64,000 nt of DNA from Rattus norvegicus (Eukaryota > Chordata > Mammalia > Rodentia > Muridae): NCBI RefSeq assembly GCF_036323735.1, contig NC_086026.1:56363039-56427038 (forward strand), read 5' to 3'. Positions 12,001 through 24,031 of the stretch are shown here, one piece after another. The notes under the pieces are model-generated. The model saw only the letters and a list, made by a program, of their open reading frames with translations, ran no database searches and had not been told where the DNA came from. Made by a program: the position numbers and the translations under genes. Numbering within the stretch: the stretch's first letter is position 1; each line of letters begins with the position of its first letter.

Positions 12001-12169
12001 GGCTGTAGGCATAGCTCAGCAGTTCAAAGCACTGACTGTTCTTCCAGAGGTCCTGAGTTCAATTCCCAGCAATCACATGGTGGCTCACAACCATCTGTAG
12101 TGGGATCCGATGCCCTCTTTTGGTGTGTCTGAGGACAGCTACGATGTACTCATACTCATATAAATAAAT
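12001..12169 (+). mobile_element. B2 SINE
   Basis: Clear B2 pattern: GGGCTGTAGGCATAGCTCAG, GCACTGACTGTTCTTCCAGA, GGTCCTGAGTTCAATTCCCA, CACATGGTGGCTCACAACCA, GATGCCCTCTTTTGGTGTGT, then a CATATAAATAAATG tail. The A-tail has turned into the adjoining (AG)n run. Confidence 0.9.

Positions 12170-12238
<69 letters not shown>
12170..12238. repeat. (AG)n microsatellite
   Basis: About 34 AG units with one AA interruption near 12,193, grown at the 3' tail of a B2 element. It can pair with the (CT)27 run at 11,777 on the same strand. Confidence 0.97.
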
Positions 12239-12240
<2 letters not shown>

Positions 12241-12343
12241 TGTTGAAAGTCGTGGTCTTTCAATATGGGAGCAAACTCACTGTATATGTCCAGATTTGTT
12301 CCAAAGTCCATTCCATCCCCACAGGCATCTACAGAAATCTATA

Positions 12344-12942
12344 CTTCTAAGCAATATCTGGTAATTAGAAGAGAGTGCATGTGTAATCATCTGAATGACT
12401 CAGCAAATGATTAAAATCAGAAATAGAAAGACAACTCATGCTCATGGTGCATGAACCTAAGTGGCAAAATGAGGGTTCTGGACTGTGCTTTATATCAAAC
12501 CAGAAGGTCCCAGAATCACTTTGGATAAAAGTGGTATCATTTGGTTGAAGAGTGGGATTATTGGGTTGAAGTGGGGTCATTAGGATGAAGGGTGGGCTCA
12601 CTGGGATGAAGGTTAGGTCACTGGGATGAAGGCTAGGTCATTAGAATGAAGGGAGGGATCACTAGGAGAAAAGTGAGATTCCTATGGTTAAGGATGGGTC
12701 ATTGGAGTGAAGGGTGGGGTCATTTGGATGAAGGGTGGGTTATTAGGATGAAGGGTGGGATCACTGGGATAAAGGGTGAGTCATTGGGCTGAAGGGTGAG
12801 GTCATTAGGATTAAGGGTTGGTCATTGGGTGAAGGGTGGGGCCATTGGTATGAAAGGTGGGATCACTGGGATGAAGGGTGAGATCATTGGATGGGAGTAG
12901 GATCATTGGGATGAAGGGAGGGGTCACCGGCATAAAGGGTGG
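12344..12942 (+). repeat. Local segmental duplication, copy B (with minisatellite)
   Basis: Direct repeat of 9,034-9,631 at about 99% identity, including the full minisatellite (about 12,533-12,942). The visible differences are a 1-bp indel near 12,389 and scattered substitutions (for example GTGGGG/GAGGGG near 12,919). It starts about 105 bp after the (AG)n run. Confidence 0.9.
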
Positions 12943-13033
12943 ACTAGTTCCTCCATTGTGAGGCACAGAGTCCTTTGCCAGGCACCTCCTAGCTACTCAG
13001 TAACAGTTATTTTTCAATAATATTTTCAAATTT

Positions 13034-13142
13034 GAGCATGGTAACCTAGCATTCTTGGAGGGTAAACACAGGCAGGAGGATTACTAAGTGTTGAATGACA
13101 GCCTAGGCTACATAAGAAGACCCTGTCTCAGAACCCTACACC
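13034..13142 (+). mobile_element. B1 SINE (plus strand), followed by CA-rich tail
   Basis: It contains GAGCATGGTAACCTAGCATT, GTAAACACAGGCAGGAGGAT, AATGACAGCCTAGGCTACAT and GACCCTGTCTCAG, the B1 order. The head is diverged. CA/TG-rich sequence follows to about 13,235. Confidence 0.7.
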
Positions 13143-13321
13143 AACACACAGGCATGCATGCTTGGGCTTTCACTAGCACATACACACATGCATGCATGTG
13201 CACACACACACAAGCACTCATACACACATCCATGCTCATATATGTAGGTATATTCAATATTTCACCTCTAGTTGAGGAGACTTGTCTCACTCAATCACTT
13301 GGTTAGTTCACAGAATAAGAT

Positions 13322-13440
13322 ACATGCTATTATCGAGGTAATTTTATTATCAGTAATGTTATAAGATAATAATATTATGGGTAATGTTATAAGATAATCT
13401 TATTATGGTCAATGTTATGAGATAATACCATTATCCCTAA
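13322..13440. repeat. Short AT-rich tandem repeat, about 29-bp unit x3
   Basis: Three degenerate units share TAATGTTATAAGATAAT followed by an ATTATGG-type end (from about 13,352, 13,381 and 13,410). The variation between units indicates age. Confidence 0.75.
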
Positions 13441-13444
13441 CAAA

Positions 13445-15190
13445 CACTGACTAATGTGGCCTGGGCATCATCTTGATTACACATGCACAGTTGTCATTCC
13501 CATAATGACTTCTGTAATCACCAATGAAAGACAGCCTAGGTTCTCTTCAAGAAATGACTTGATTTCCTTCTCCTAGGCTTGGAAGTCACAGGCACCTTAT
13601 ACTACTGCAGCCTGAACTCTTTGCCGAGGAAGGTTTGAGAAAAGCCTCTTTCCTCTGCCAGATTTGGGTGGGATGAACTGTGCCCTGCTTTAGGTGTGGT
13701 CCTTCTTCCCTGCCCCTGGTATTTGTGGAAACAACTGTAGAGGGGTGGTTTGGAAAGGCTCCAGTGACCCAATCCTAGCTCCCACTGGTCTCTCGTCCAG
13801 ACCACCTCAAGTCAGCCTACATTCTAAATAAAACTTTCTGGAGATGTTCTCTCCAGGACCCCATTACAACCACAATACTTCTTAAATGTAAATTTGAGGG
13901 CTGCCCAGAAAAGCAACTCTCATCAGCAAAGTCAGCTTGTATTGGACCCCAGAACAGACCCCAGGAAACAAAAGGAGGTGATAGCAGGCTATGAGAGGGA
14001 CAAGTAGTGATCTGGCTGGAAGAACAGAGGCAAGCTGGCAACTTGCTCTGGTCCAGCCAGGCACTCTTTGAAATTTGAGGGCTTTTACTGGCAGGGTGAG
14101 AAGGGCCCAAACCAGTTCAAGCAAGAGTCAGTCAGGCTTGGGCCCACTTCAAAGTTACTGGTTCGTTTTTATTTTTAGTTCAAGTTCAAAATTGTCAAAA
14201 AAAAAAAAAAAGGAAAAAGAAAAGAAAAAAGCCAGAGCCCTCTAGGTCAACAGCAGTTTTTGGTCTAGGTTGAAACAAGAAGGGAGCCTACCACAAGCCC
14301 CTAAGAATGGACTCAGAGGCAGGTCACCAGGATGTCCTGGAGCCTCTGAAGTAGCATGATGGCCACTGTGGGAAATCTCGGGGACGAGGAGATCAGATAG
14401 GAGTTCAGGACATATGATCAAACTTTCTCCACTTGCAGATAAGTTCCAGTCTCCTTTGCAAGGAGGGGAGAGGGTCAGGTTAGGCTCGCTTTATCAGGCT
14501 TCCTTCTTGCCAGAACCACAAAAGACCAATTTCATTCGTGAGAGCCTTTGTCTTCAGAAGGGCTGCAGCTCATCCCGGGAGAAGGTATTGTTTCTTCAGA
14601 GGGTTTTTTTTTAGATCAGCTTTGAGCTCCTGGCGCCCTTCTCCTTTCTTTGTGCCTCCTGCTCCCCTGGACATAAACAACAAATGGTCCCTTTCACCCT
14701 GGAGATAAGATTGTGCTTCTCCCAAAGTCACCGCTGTCCCCCTGCACCTTCTGGAACTGTTTGAATAATGATGGTCCTTCCTGGAGACTAGAGAATCCCT
14801 AAGCAGGCCAGGTGGGCAGTGCCTACAGGGGTTACCAGGAGCTCACAGTGGGCAATAGCCCAACACAGCCTTTTGTATGACATTGGTCTGGCCTCCTTGG
14901 GGCTTTTTAAAAATGTTTGTATATACTGGACTCTTTCCTTCTGCTTTTTGAATTTTTTTCCCCCGATAAGGAAAAAACTATTTTTTATGCACAGAATTCC
15001 CTACCTTCCAGAAACGGTGGAAACCTTCATCCTCCCATTTTATTTCCACCTCCTGGAAGCTGCTATGGTGTCTGTGCACTCACAGGGGGAACGAAGAGGA
15101 CTCTTGCCAGAATAGCCAGCAACACTGAGCCGTCGCTTTATCTGGAAGCTCTCCTACTTTTAGGGCGATGTCCTCCCCACCATTGCCTGC
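13445..15190. other. Unassigned, largely repeat-free stretch
   Basis: I see no gene, only chance frames of up to about 140 residues without family features. A short A-rich tract lies at 14,200-14,230. The sequence looks like unique intergenic or intronic DNA. Confidence 0.4.
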
Positions 15191-15194
15191 TGGA

Positions 15195-15420
15195 CTTTAG
15201 GGTAGAAGACCCGGATTTGGGTCCCAGTTGGGCTTCTACCTTAGATCGTGACCTTTGGAAAAGCTCTTTAATCCTTAAGCTTCCCTTTCTTAATCAGTTA
15301 GAGTTGGTGGATAATTCCACTAATTTTCTATCTGGAGAATAATGATGAATGAGAAACAAGAGCCTTTGTTATAGACAAATGCCAAGATCTATGACCACCA
15401 TCAATCTAACTGCTGCTGTC
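15195..15420 (+). mobile_element. MIR (ancient SINE)
   Basis: The order GGATTTGGGTCCCAGTTG, then CGTGACCTTTGGAAAAGCTC, then a TTAATCC...CTTAATCAGTTAGAGTTGG tail matches the MIR core ('gacctgggttc ... tgtgacctt gggcaag ... taaaatggg'). MIRs predate placental mammals, and this one is heavily diverged. Confidence 0.5.
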
Positions 15421-15484
15421 CTTATCATTATTAGAATAACCTGTGGGTCAGCTACATAATGGTCAATGGCCAGGTCTATTTCCA

Positions 15485-15640
15485 GACTGTCTTAGCTGTG
15501 TGAGCTTAAGCTACTCATTAAGCTTCTGGGCCTTAATTTCCTTATGGCAAATACAGGAATAGAAAAAGACTGACGGGAGGTTTAAAGAAACGACACGGGT
15601 AAAGCTCCCGTTGGATGGCACGTTCTTAAAGAGTATCGCT
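15485..15640 (+). mobile_element. MIR (ancient SINE), second copy
   Basis: TAGCTGTGTGAGCTTAAGC, TTCTGGGCCTTAATTTCCTT and CAAATACAGGAATAG follow the MIR middle and 3' order, adjacent to another probable MIR. Confidence 0.55.
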
Positions 15641-15644
15641 TCCC

Positions 15645-16600
15645 CTTTCTTTCCACCGTGTACTTACTTCTGTAGGCATCCCTGCGATGTTATTAAACTC
15701 ATACTATATAACTTGTGCTTATGCCAAACACTCAGAATGCAAGGGCTAAAGACTTGAGAAACCTATTGTATGGCTAAGGTGATCAAGAAAAGACAGTGGT
15801 TCTGCGGGTAGGAGATAAGGCTGGAGGACACCGGGGACTGATGAGGAGACACACTCCCACACACGCAAACTCATTCTGTCAAAGGGTCAGACCTAATTTG
15901 AGAGCCTTCAGAAGCCGCTCAGATAATATATCAAGGAAAAGGCATGGTTAGATGTGCATTGTAGAAAGGCCATTGTGGTATAAAGGACAGACAGGGCTGG
16001 AGTGGGAAGAGCATGAACAGAGTCAAGAGAGCCAACTGAGAGGGATGGGAAGAGTTCATGAGACAGATGAGGCCGCTAGTAGACAGTGGGGGAAGAAATG
16101 TTTCTAAATGTGGTTGGTAAATGCTCAGCCATGTAAAATCAGGACTAAATGTTGACTTGGGTATCTGGGTCAGAAATGAGGGAGGGAGTGGGTGTCATTA
16201 ATCAGAGAGGAAACCCATTGACTCAAATGACCTGTCTTGAGCAGAACCTTCTTCAGAACACAGAAAAAAATCAACAATAGGGTCAGTCCTATGTCTCCAA
16301 GAAGGACCCACGATCAGTCAAGAATAAGAACCAATTTCCTTTCAATGAAGAAGAAAGGTGGAGAATTTCTTTGTTTCTAATAAGTCTTTGTGTGCATTTG
16401 TGTATTTTGGAGGCCCATAAGTAAAACAAGGACCAATGTAACCCTTTTGTATGAAGATGACTACTACATTCCTTTGTAGCTCCTTACAGTTCTAGCTACT
16501 ATGTAAAAGACATGAAGTGACCCCAGTAGAGTGCGCCATTATACATGGATCCATAGGTGATTTAGATTTTGCTGTTATGCTTTCCTGAGTTTTTCAAGTC
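15645..16600. other. Unassigned non-coding stretch
   Basis: No gene or confidently named repeat seen. Confidence 0.35.
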
Positions 16601-16639
16601 TTCTATCATGAAAACCTATTATGTTATAATAACAAAAAA

Positions 16640-17010
16640 GCACATTAGCCCAATGGAATAAAACAGGGAAAAGACCTGAATAAACACAGAAGAGAATGTC
16701 CAAGTTATCAGTAAACATAGGGAAAATGTTCTGTAAAATCACAATGTGAGGCCACTACAGATGCAGCCAAATAGAAAATGAAAGCCATCTGACAGTTCCA
16801 GTATATGGAGAACTCAAAACACTAAACAGTAAGACAACAAACTGTGCTGTCAGTAAATGGACTAATAACAGTTCATAAAAGACTGGATAAATATAAACGG
16901 AAATCTATAGGAGAAGCATAGGAGAAAATGTTCAATCTTAATTACCATCAGAAAAATGCAAATCTACATTGAGAGGCCATCTTACCCCCCTCAAAATGGC
17001 ACCCACTAAA
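16640..17010 (+). mobile_element. Old LINE-1 ORF2 fragments (two copies abutting)
   Basis: Two diverged pieces of the same ORF2 region lie end to end. The first (about 16,640-16,795) has GAAAAGACCTGAATAAACAC and ACAATGTGAGGCCACTAC. The second (about 16,795-17,010) has GGAGAACTCAAAACACTAAA, AGAAAAATGCAAATCTACAT and TGAGAGGCCATCTTAC. Both correspond to the young ORF2 region around 'gaaatgcaaatcaaaacaaccctgagat'. Frames are broken. The first piece may resume at 18,010 after the second insertion. Confidence 0.65.
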
Positions 17011-17239
17011 ACAACAACAACAACAATGGAAAGGAGGCAGAGAGGAGGGAGAGGGAGAGAAGCCATGGTAGGTGATGTTAAGATCCAGCTCTGTTTATTT
17101 ACAGGTTGTTATTAATGTTCTTAAGGGATGGATGGTACTGGGCTTTGCATGTTTAGGTGGGCAATTATATCTTATCAATTGGGCCAAAAACAGCAAGAAC
17201 AAAAACAACAACAGCAACAACAACAATGATGATAAATTG

Positions 17240-17430
17240 GACTTGATGGGTTATTTTAAAATGACAAAAGTTGGGAGGGATGGACAGACCAGGTGTGGAT
17301 CTAGGAGGAATTGGGGGGAAAGTAGGGATGAATATGGTCAAATTATGTTGTATAAAACTCTCAGATTTTATATTTCTACAAAAGGAATCTTTTTGCTAGG
17401 ATAATTAATTTGAAATGTAATAAATATGAT
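17240..17430 (+). mobile_element. Lx-type LINE-1 3' end
   Basis: CAGGTGTGGATCTAGGAGGA, ATATGGTCAAATTATGTTGT and ATAAAACTCTCAGATTTT resemble the terminal 3' UTR of old rodent Lx elements ('gatcaaaatatattgtatgaaattctcaaagaat'). It separates two pieces of an older L1 (to 17,010 and from 17,430). Confidence 0.5.
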
Positions 17431-17439
17431 TTAAAAACG

Positions 17440-17775
17440 AATGCTGGCATGGATGTAGAAAATAAATGAACCCTTATACATTACTGTAAACCAGCCCAGC
17501 CTCTGTGGAAACCAGTATAGATTCTCAGTCATTAGAAATGCATCCACAATGTGACCCAGCTATACCACTATTAGATTTTCACCCACTGACTCTTAAGTCA
17601 ATCTATCACAGCTATCCTTGAGTATCAGTGTTTACTGAACATTTTTTATAATAGCCAAGTTACAGAGCCATCCTAGGCGCCCAACAACAGAGGACTGTAT
17701 AAGAAAAAAGTGTGCCAACGCCCAGTGGAGCTTTCCTAAAGAAGAATGGAGACATACCATTTGTGACAAATTAAT
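17440..17775 (+). mobile_element. Old LINE-1 ORF2 C-terminal fragment
   Basis: It follows the young ORF2 3' region piece by piece: GCTGGCATGGATGTAGAAAA, TTATACATTACTGTAAACCA, CTCTGTGGAAACCAGTATAG, TTTTTTATAATAGCCAAGTT and CAACAACAGAGGACTGTATA. It is heavily mutated, with no open frame. Confidence 0.75.
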
Positions 17776-18009
17776 ACAACTGGAGATAGTGATTTTAATT
17801 AAATATGGTTACTAGTTTTTTCTATACTGAATTTGTGGTTCCTGTATTTTATATATTCACAAAATTGTATATGGAGCTTGGGGGAACATGTTCAATATAT
17901 ACAGTATACCTGTAAGAAAACTTTATACTGTGAAATTGTTTAACAATTCCCATACATTGCTGATAAGTAGTTAAAATTCATATATTCATTTTGTAAAAAG
18001 TTAATACAA

Positions 18010-18530
18010 AAAAACCCTTTTACCGTGAAAACACTGTGCTTCATATGAATGTTAAAACTGTGAGAGAAGTGCCACTCCTAAGTGTGTGGTCAGGATCAAT
18101 GCACACATAGGTCTATAGCAGTGCTCACAGTAAGCAATTTATAATCACACTATCTAGAATCACTCAGCACCCTTCAGAAGTAGGATACAGAGATGATAAC
18201 ATTAATACAATGTCATGCTATATAGCAATGAAAAAGAGAAATGCACAACGGTGTTCAGCAGTTGGAAGAATTTTCAAAGGCATAGCTTTGAATGAAGAAG
18301 ACAGAGACTTATGTGAAGACAAAGCCGATCCATTTCATTTGAAGGCTAGATGGTGGCTGCCCTCATGGGAGGTCCAACAAGGAGGGACAATAAGAGCGAT
18401 GGTGGAGACCTACCATTACCTCATTTTTTAGTATTTATGCTTGCAATGCAGTTGGCCCTTCTGAAGATATATTGAGTTCTAGGATATATTACATGTATAT
18501 TACACCACAATGAAAAGTTACTATTCATAA
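18010..18530 (+). mobile_element. Ancient L1M-type LINE-1 3' end
   Basis: It matches the old mammalian L1 3' region: ATGTCATGCTATATAGCAAT, GAAAAAGAGAAATGCAC, GAAGACAGAGACTTATGTG, GATCCATTTCATTTGAAGG, and an ending of TATATTACACCACAATGAAA. Non-functional. Confidence 0.6.
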
Positions 18531-18534
18531 ATAT

Positions 18535-19385
18535 TAATCAAAAAACAAAGTAAAATGGTATTAAAAAATAAGAGATTTGTGATTATGATAGTCGTTTTGA
18601 TTTCTCAACTTCAGAGGATTAAGAAGCACCTAGGATACAAACACCTGCTGTGCCCATAAAGGTATTTGCAGAAAAGTTTGAAAGGGAGGGACCTACCTAA
18701 GCATGGACATTACGGTTGTATGGGCTAGAGTTCCCAGGTGAATAAATATAGGAGAGCATTAGCACTGGCTTTGAGCAGTCAGGTTCCTGACAGTCCGCAC
18801 AATGAGAGCAGCCACCACATGCTCCTCCCCCTGCCCCCGCCTTTGTGTCTTTCCTTCATGATGTACTGTGGGCTTCCCTTCCCTCCCCAAAGCTGCTGTT
18901 GTCTGTCATGTCTGGCATAGAAACAAGAAAAATTGCTGATACAGTCAGAGATGATGCTTGTAGAAGACCCTTCTATCTTTCCTACCTGAAGGTGGTGTCT
19001 ACAGGGTAAGAAGTAGCAGATAATTATTAGGAACAGTGGAACAGCTATAAATAAGAAAGAGATGGGTGCTTTTTATAGTCCTTAAACCCCATGACCTGAA
19101 AAAAGGAAAAGTACCTGTGGTGATCTATAGGAACAAGTATACAGTGCCAGAAATAAAAAGTTGTTATTGCTATGGGCCTACAGAAGTGATCACAATGGTT
19201 ACAGCCAACCTTACAACACTGATGTCATGAACGTATTTCTAAGACTGCATAGCCAAACAAGATAAACAGGCACAAGAAAGAGAACATTTAGATAGATTTA
19301 TCTAATACAGAAATCAAAATATTAATTACTGGTAGGAGATTATTTTATGAGGAAAATGTTTGTTGTTGTTGTTTTAAGCAAAAAC
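18535..19385. other. Unassigned non-coding stretch
   Basis: No gene or named repeat seen. Confidence 0.35.
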
Positions 19386-19387
19386 AG

Positions 19388-19593
19388 GGCTGGAGAGAAG
19401 GCTCAGTAGTAAAATCATGCACTGCCCATACAGACGACCTGAGTTTCACTCCTAGCACCTATGTCAAGTGGCTCACAACTGCCTGCAACTCTGGCTTGCG
19501 GGGATCTGATGCTCTCTTCTGGCCACCACAAACACTGCATAAAATGCACATACATTCACATAAAGAATAAAATAAACATTTTTTTTAAAAAAG
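19388..19593 (+). mobile_element. B3 SINE
   Basis: Nearly complete: AGGGCTGGAGAGAAGGCTCA, GACGACCTGAGTTTCACTCC, AAGTGGCTCACAACTGCCTG, GGGATCTGATGCTCTCTTCT, then CACATAAAGAATAAAATAAA and an A/T-rich tail. The polymerase III A and B boxes are recognisable. Confidence 0.85.
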
Positions 19594-19599
19594 ATACAG

Positions 19600-20745
19600 T
19601 AACATGGGCACTTAATGAAAAACACTAAAAGACTCCCCTTTAATCCTTTGAAGAGGAAAACAAATGAAGAATGGGCTTCTTTTCAAATGCAGCAGAGCCA
19701 AGGCAACAAGACAAAAAGAAGAGGCAACATAAGAAGGAGCTAGCTAAAACCATCAGTGTTTGAATATGCTATTATTTTGTTGACAGAAATTCCAGGAGAA
19801 TATTCAAGATGATCAGAATTTTAAAAATTATTTAGCAAGGTTGCTAGATAGAAGGGTAATATACAACAGTCAAGTGCATGTTTGTATAATGTTGGCAGAG
19901 TTCAAATATGAATTATTTTTAGGTTATGGTAGCGTTCAACAGTGTCAGCAAATGTAAATTATTCCTCAGTATTTATGTTTGTTGGCATTCCTGTGAATAA
20001 TCTATGCTTAATCTCAGTTACAGAATCACTCCAGTCTCCATCTGTCCAGGCATTTTTCCTTGCTTTTTTCTTTGTGAAATTGAAAACGTTATTGTAAAGA
20101 TTTATTATAGATGTTCAATGGGTCAGGTAAGTAAAATATTGTTAAAACAGCAAAAGGTGGAAGAACATGCTGTCAAACTACTAGACAGTACGCGTGAGAG
20201 CAGCTCAGCCATCAGATGAAAAACAGAGGGACCAGAGAGCCTTCTCTGTATGTGGGACTAGACATTTAAATGCCAGTGTCACACAGGTGCAGGGGGCAGG
20301 GTGTTACAACACCTGTCTGTCTGCCTTTGCCGTACAGCAGCTTGTAATAAGACCCATTTCAAATGTTTTCCATGTCTGAAAATGACGAGTGGTCCCATAA
20401 AGCTTTCATTCAGCAATATGATGTGCTGGTTCTATGGCCACAGGGCAAAAAATAAACTCTTTAAAGGGACACAAAAGTCACTGGCCTCAGAGAAACAAAG
20501 GCTGATACATTAGGCTACCCAAAGGTTAAGGATGTCTACTCACCAAAGATATAACGATGAAGGAAAATAGAGCATCAGAGAATCGGAGTTAATCAGATTC
20601 TGCCGAATGACACGGGGGCTCTGGAATTTTGGAAGAGCTCTTACATACCTGTAAAAGATGGATGGCTCGACTTAATAAAAATTAGTGAGAAAGGTGCCTG
20701 AAAAATGGGAAATGTTCAGTGGCCAGTGCCTATGAAAATAACCAG
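19600..20745. other. Unassigned non-coding stretch
   Basis: No gene or named repeat seen; several short open frames look fortuitous. Confidence 0.35.
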
Positions 20746-20747
20746 CC

Positions 20748-21152
20748 TTATTAGTTGTGATAGCTTTAATTTTCAACTTCACACAACGTAGACTAGACTC
20801 ACTAAGGGATGTCTGTATTGAGTTGGCTTGTGGGTACCTCTGTGGAAGGCTGTCTTAGTTTAGCTAATTGACAGAGGATTAGCCCTCTGTGAGTGACACC
20901 ACACCCAAAATAGGTTTTATTGAACTGGATCATAGGTGACAAAACCTAGCTGGAAGCAAAGAAACAGACACCAGAGGCACATTTATTTGTTTGCCCCTCA
21001 GCTCTTGGTTTTGGCTGTAGTGTGACCAGCTGTTTCAAGTTGCTGCCCTGACTCCCCCTCAATAATGGACTGTAACCTGGAATTGTAAGCAAAATAAACT
21101 CCTTTCTCCTTGAGTTGCTTTTGGCCATAGCGACAGAAATGGAACTAGAACA
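20748..21152 (+). mobile_element. URR1-like rodent repeat, near full length
   Basis: The best copy here of this family: start TGTGATAGCTTTAATTTTCA, middle TTGAGTTGGCTTGTGGGTAC and ATGGACTGTAACCTGGAATT, then GCAAAATAAACTCC, GAGTTGCTTTTGGCCATAG and the end CGACAGAAATGGAACTAGAA. About 400 bp with no reading frame. The name is tentative; the family pattern is secure. Confidence 0.7.
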
Positions 21153-21168
21153 GTTTACTTATGTAAAT

Positions 21169-21198
21169 GTGTGTGTGTGTGTGTGTGTGTGTTGTGTA

Positions 21199-21250
<52 letters not shown>
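21169..21250. repeat. (GT)n(GA)n compound microsatellite
   Basis: GT run (21169-21218, with one interruption) changing to a GA run (to 21250), directly after a URR1-like element. Confidence 0.95.
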
Positions 21251-21255
<5 letters not shown>

Positions 21256-21339
21256 CCAATATAGAAAAATACAAAACTAGATAAAATTAATCTAGAGCCT
21301 CAGAAGCCACAATGGGGATAACCACTGGATAATCTTTAG

Positions 21340-21403
21340 GAAGGAAGAGGGAGGGAAGAAGGGAGGGAGGGAGGGAGGGAGGGAGGGAGAGAGACAGAGA
21401 GAG
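21340..21403. repeat. (GGGA)n purine tract
   Basis: GGGA/GGAA tetranucleotide units followed by GAGA, all purine on this strand. Confidence 0.9.
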
Positions 21404-22016
21404 CTTATGACCAGAAGGAACTTGTAGGTACCAGGGATATCTGACTTCCAGTCTGAGTAACAGTTTCATGGGTATTCGTTTTATGTTAATTTATGAAGTT
21501 CTATATAGTGTATTATTGCGCACATCTTTCCGATGAATGCTGGGCTTCAGAAAAAAAAATGTTTCTAAAGAAACATAAAGCATAAACGTCCAGAGCCCAT
21601 TAGAAACAGTTTAAGCCCTGGACAATCCAAGTAGATTGAGAAGAAAAGGTCAGTGGGACTTTGTGAGCAGAGGAAAATTAACAAAAATATGAGAGTTGTT
21701 CAAATAGCAAATTCACAGAAAATGAAACTCCCTCCCCACCCCCTAAAGTCAACACTCAACTTCCTTTCTTCCCCTCTCTTTCAAGCCCTTTTAGACCTGA
21801 GAGGCGGCGGGCTGCCTGCTTTGCCAGTTTCTGCACTGAAATTACTCCACACACGGTTGGCATCCCTCCCCCACAGCAAGGTAAACAAGCTTCAGCCCAG
21901 GAAGAGCTTGTGACAGTTCTCAGGCTGCTCCTCCTGTCTTCAATTTTTCTTTGTGGCTCTCGTGTAGTTTAACACTCACCGGGCTTGTAGTCAGACCGTC
22001 AAGAGCCAGTACAAAT

Positions 22017-22030
22017 AAAAGACATGTGAC
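22017..22030 (+). repeat. Target-site duplication, 5' copy (L1 copy 2)
   Basis: AAAAGACATGTGAC directly precedes the L1 and recurs after its A-tail at 24,032-24,045 with one A/G difference. The A-rich start fits the L1 endonuclease preference. Confidence 0.9.
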
Positions 22031-23281
22031 GCTATCCTCAACAATAAAAGGACTTCAGGGGGAATCACTATCCCTGAACTCAAGCAGTATTACAGAGCAA
22101 TAGTGATAAAAACTGCATGGTATTGGTACAGAGACAGACAGATAGACCAATGGAATAGAATTGAAGACCCAGAAATGAACCCACACACCTATGGTCACTT
22201 GATTTTTGACAAAGGAGCCAAAACCATCCAATGGAAAAAAGATAGCATTTTCAGCAAATGGTGCTGGTTCAACTGGAGGTCAACATGTAGAAGAATGCAG
22301 ATCGATCCATGCTTATCACCCTGTACAAAGCTTAAGTCCAAGTGGATCAAGGACCTCCACATCAAACCAGACACACTCAAACTAATAGAAGAAAAACTAG
22401 GGCAGCATCTGGAACACATGGGCACTGGAAAAAATTTCCTGAACAAAACACCAATGGCTTATGCTCTAAGATCAAGAATAGACAAATGGGATCTCATAAA
22501 ACTGCAAAGCTTCTGTAAGGCAAAGGACACTGTGGTTAGGACAAAACGGCAACCAACAGATTGGGAAAAGATCTTTACCAATCCTATAACAGATAGAGGC
22601 CTTATATCCAAAATATACAAAGAACTCAAGAAGTTAGACCGCAGGGAAACAAATAACCCTATTAAAAAATGGGGTTCAGAGCTGAACAAAGAATTCACAG
22701 CTGAGGAATGCCGAATGGCTGAGAAACACCTAAAGAAATGTTCAACATCTTTAGTCATAAGGGAAATGCAAATCAAAACAACCCTGAGATTTCACCTCAC
22801 ACCAGTGAGAATGGCTAAGATCAAAAACTCAGGGGACAGCAGATGCTGGCGAGGATGTGGAGAAAGAGGAACACTCCTCCATTGTTGGTGGGATTGCAGA
22901 CTGGTAAAACCATTCTGGAAATCAGTCTGGAGGTTCCTCAGAAAATTGGACATTGAACTGCCTGAGGATCCAGCTATACCTCTCTTGGGCATATACCCAA
23001 AAGATGCCTCAACATATAAAAGAGACACGTGCTCCACTATGTTCATCGCAGCCTTATTTATAATAGCCAGAAAATGGAAAGAACCCAGATGCCCTTCAAC
23101 AGAGGAATGGATACAGAAAATGTGGTACATCTACACAATGGAATATTACTCAGCTATCAAAAACAACGAGTTTATGAAATTCGTAGGCAAATGGTTGGAA
23201 CTGGAAAATATCATCCTGAGTGAGCTAACCCAATCACAGAAAGACATACATGGTATGCACTCATTGATAAGTGGCTATTAG
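22031..23281 (+). pseudogene. LINE-1 ORF2 C-terminal fragment
   Basis: The frame is open from the first L1 base to TAG at 23279-23281 (416 residues), equivalent to about the last third of ORF2p including the Cys-rich motif (RCWRGCGERG...HCWWDC). It lacks any L1 start codon and all catalytic domains. The absence of stops reflects recent insertion rather than selection. Confidence 0.92.
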
Positions 23282-23855
23282 CCCAAATGCTTGAATTACC
23301 CTAGATGCCTAGAACAAATGAAACTCAAGACGGATGATCAAAATGTGAATGCTTCACACCTTCTTTAAATGAGGAAAAAGAATACCCTTGGCAGGGAAGG
23401 GAGAGGCAAAGATTAAAACAGAGACTGAAGGAACACCCATTCAGAGCCTGCCCCACATGTGGCCCATACATATACAGCCACCCAATTAGACAAGATGGAT
23501 GAAGCAAAGAAGTGCAGACCGACAGGAGCCGGATGTAGATTGCTCCTGAGAGACACAGCCAGAATACAGCAAATACAGAGGCGAATGCCAGCAGCAAACC
23601 ACTGAACTGAGAATAGGACCCCCGTTGAAGGAATCAGAGAAAGAACTGGAAGAGCTTGAAGGGGCTCGAGACCCCATATGTACAACAATGCCAAGCAACC
23701 AGAGCTTCCAGGGACTAAGCCACTACCTAAAGACTATACATGGACTGACCCTGGACTCTGACCCCATAGGTAGCAATGAATATCCTAGTAAGAGCACCAG
23801 TGGAAGGGGAAGCCCTGGGTCCTGCTAAGACTGAACCCCCAGTGAACTAGACTAT

Positions 23856-23951
23856 GGGGGGAGGGCGGCAATGGGGGGAGGGTTGGGAGGGGAACACCCA
23901 TAAGGAAGGGGAGGGGGGAGAGGGGAGGGGGAGGGGGGAGGGGGGAGGGGG
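23856..23951 (+). repeat. L1 3' UTR G-rich tract, expanded (copy 2)
   Basis: The tract ends in several extra GGGGGGAGGGG-type blocks compared with the copies at 3.8 and 55.8 kb, with many runs of four or more G. This is a strong G-quadruplex candidate when transcribed. Confidence 0.88.
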
Positions 23952-24031
23952 ATGTTTGCCCGGAAACCGGGAAAGGGAATAACACTTGAAATGTATATAA
24001 GAAATACTCAAGTTAATTAAAAAAAAAAAAA

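Larger units (their letters stand above)
22031..24031 (+). mobile_element. Young rat LINE-1 (copy 2), 5'-truncated
   Basis: About 2.0 kb, beginning abruptly within the last third of ORF2 (equivalent to base 1,981 of the first copy), as is usual for incomplete target-primed reverse transcription. It carries the ORF2 C-terminus, the 3' UTR with the longest G-rich tract of the three copies, and a short A-tail. It lacks promoter, ORF1, endonuclease and reverse transcriptase, so it cannot move. A 14-bp target-site duplication brackets it. Sequence is nearly identical to the other two young copies. Confidence 0.96.
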
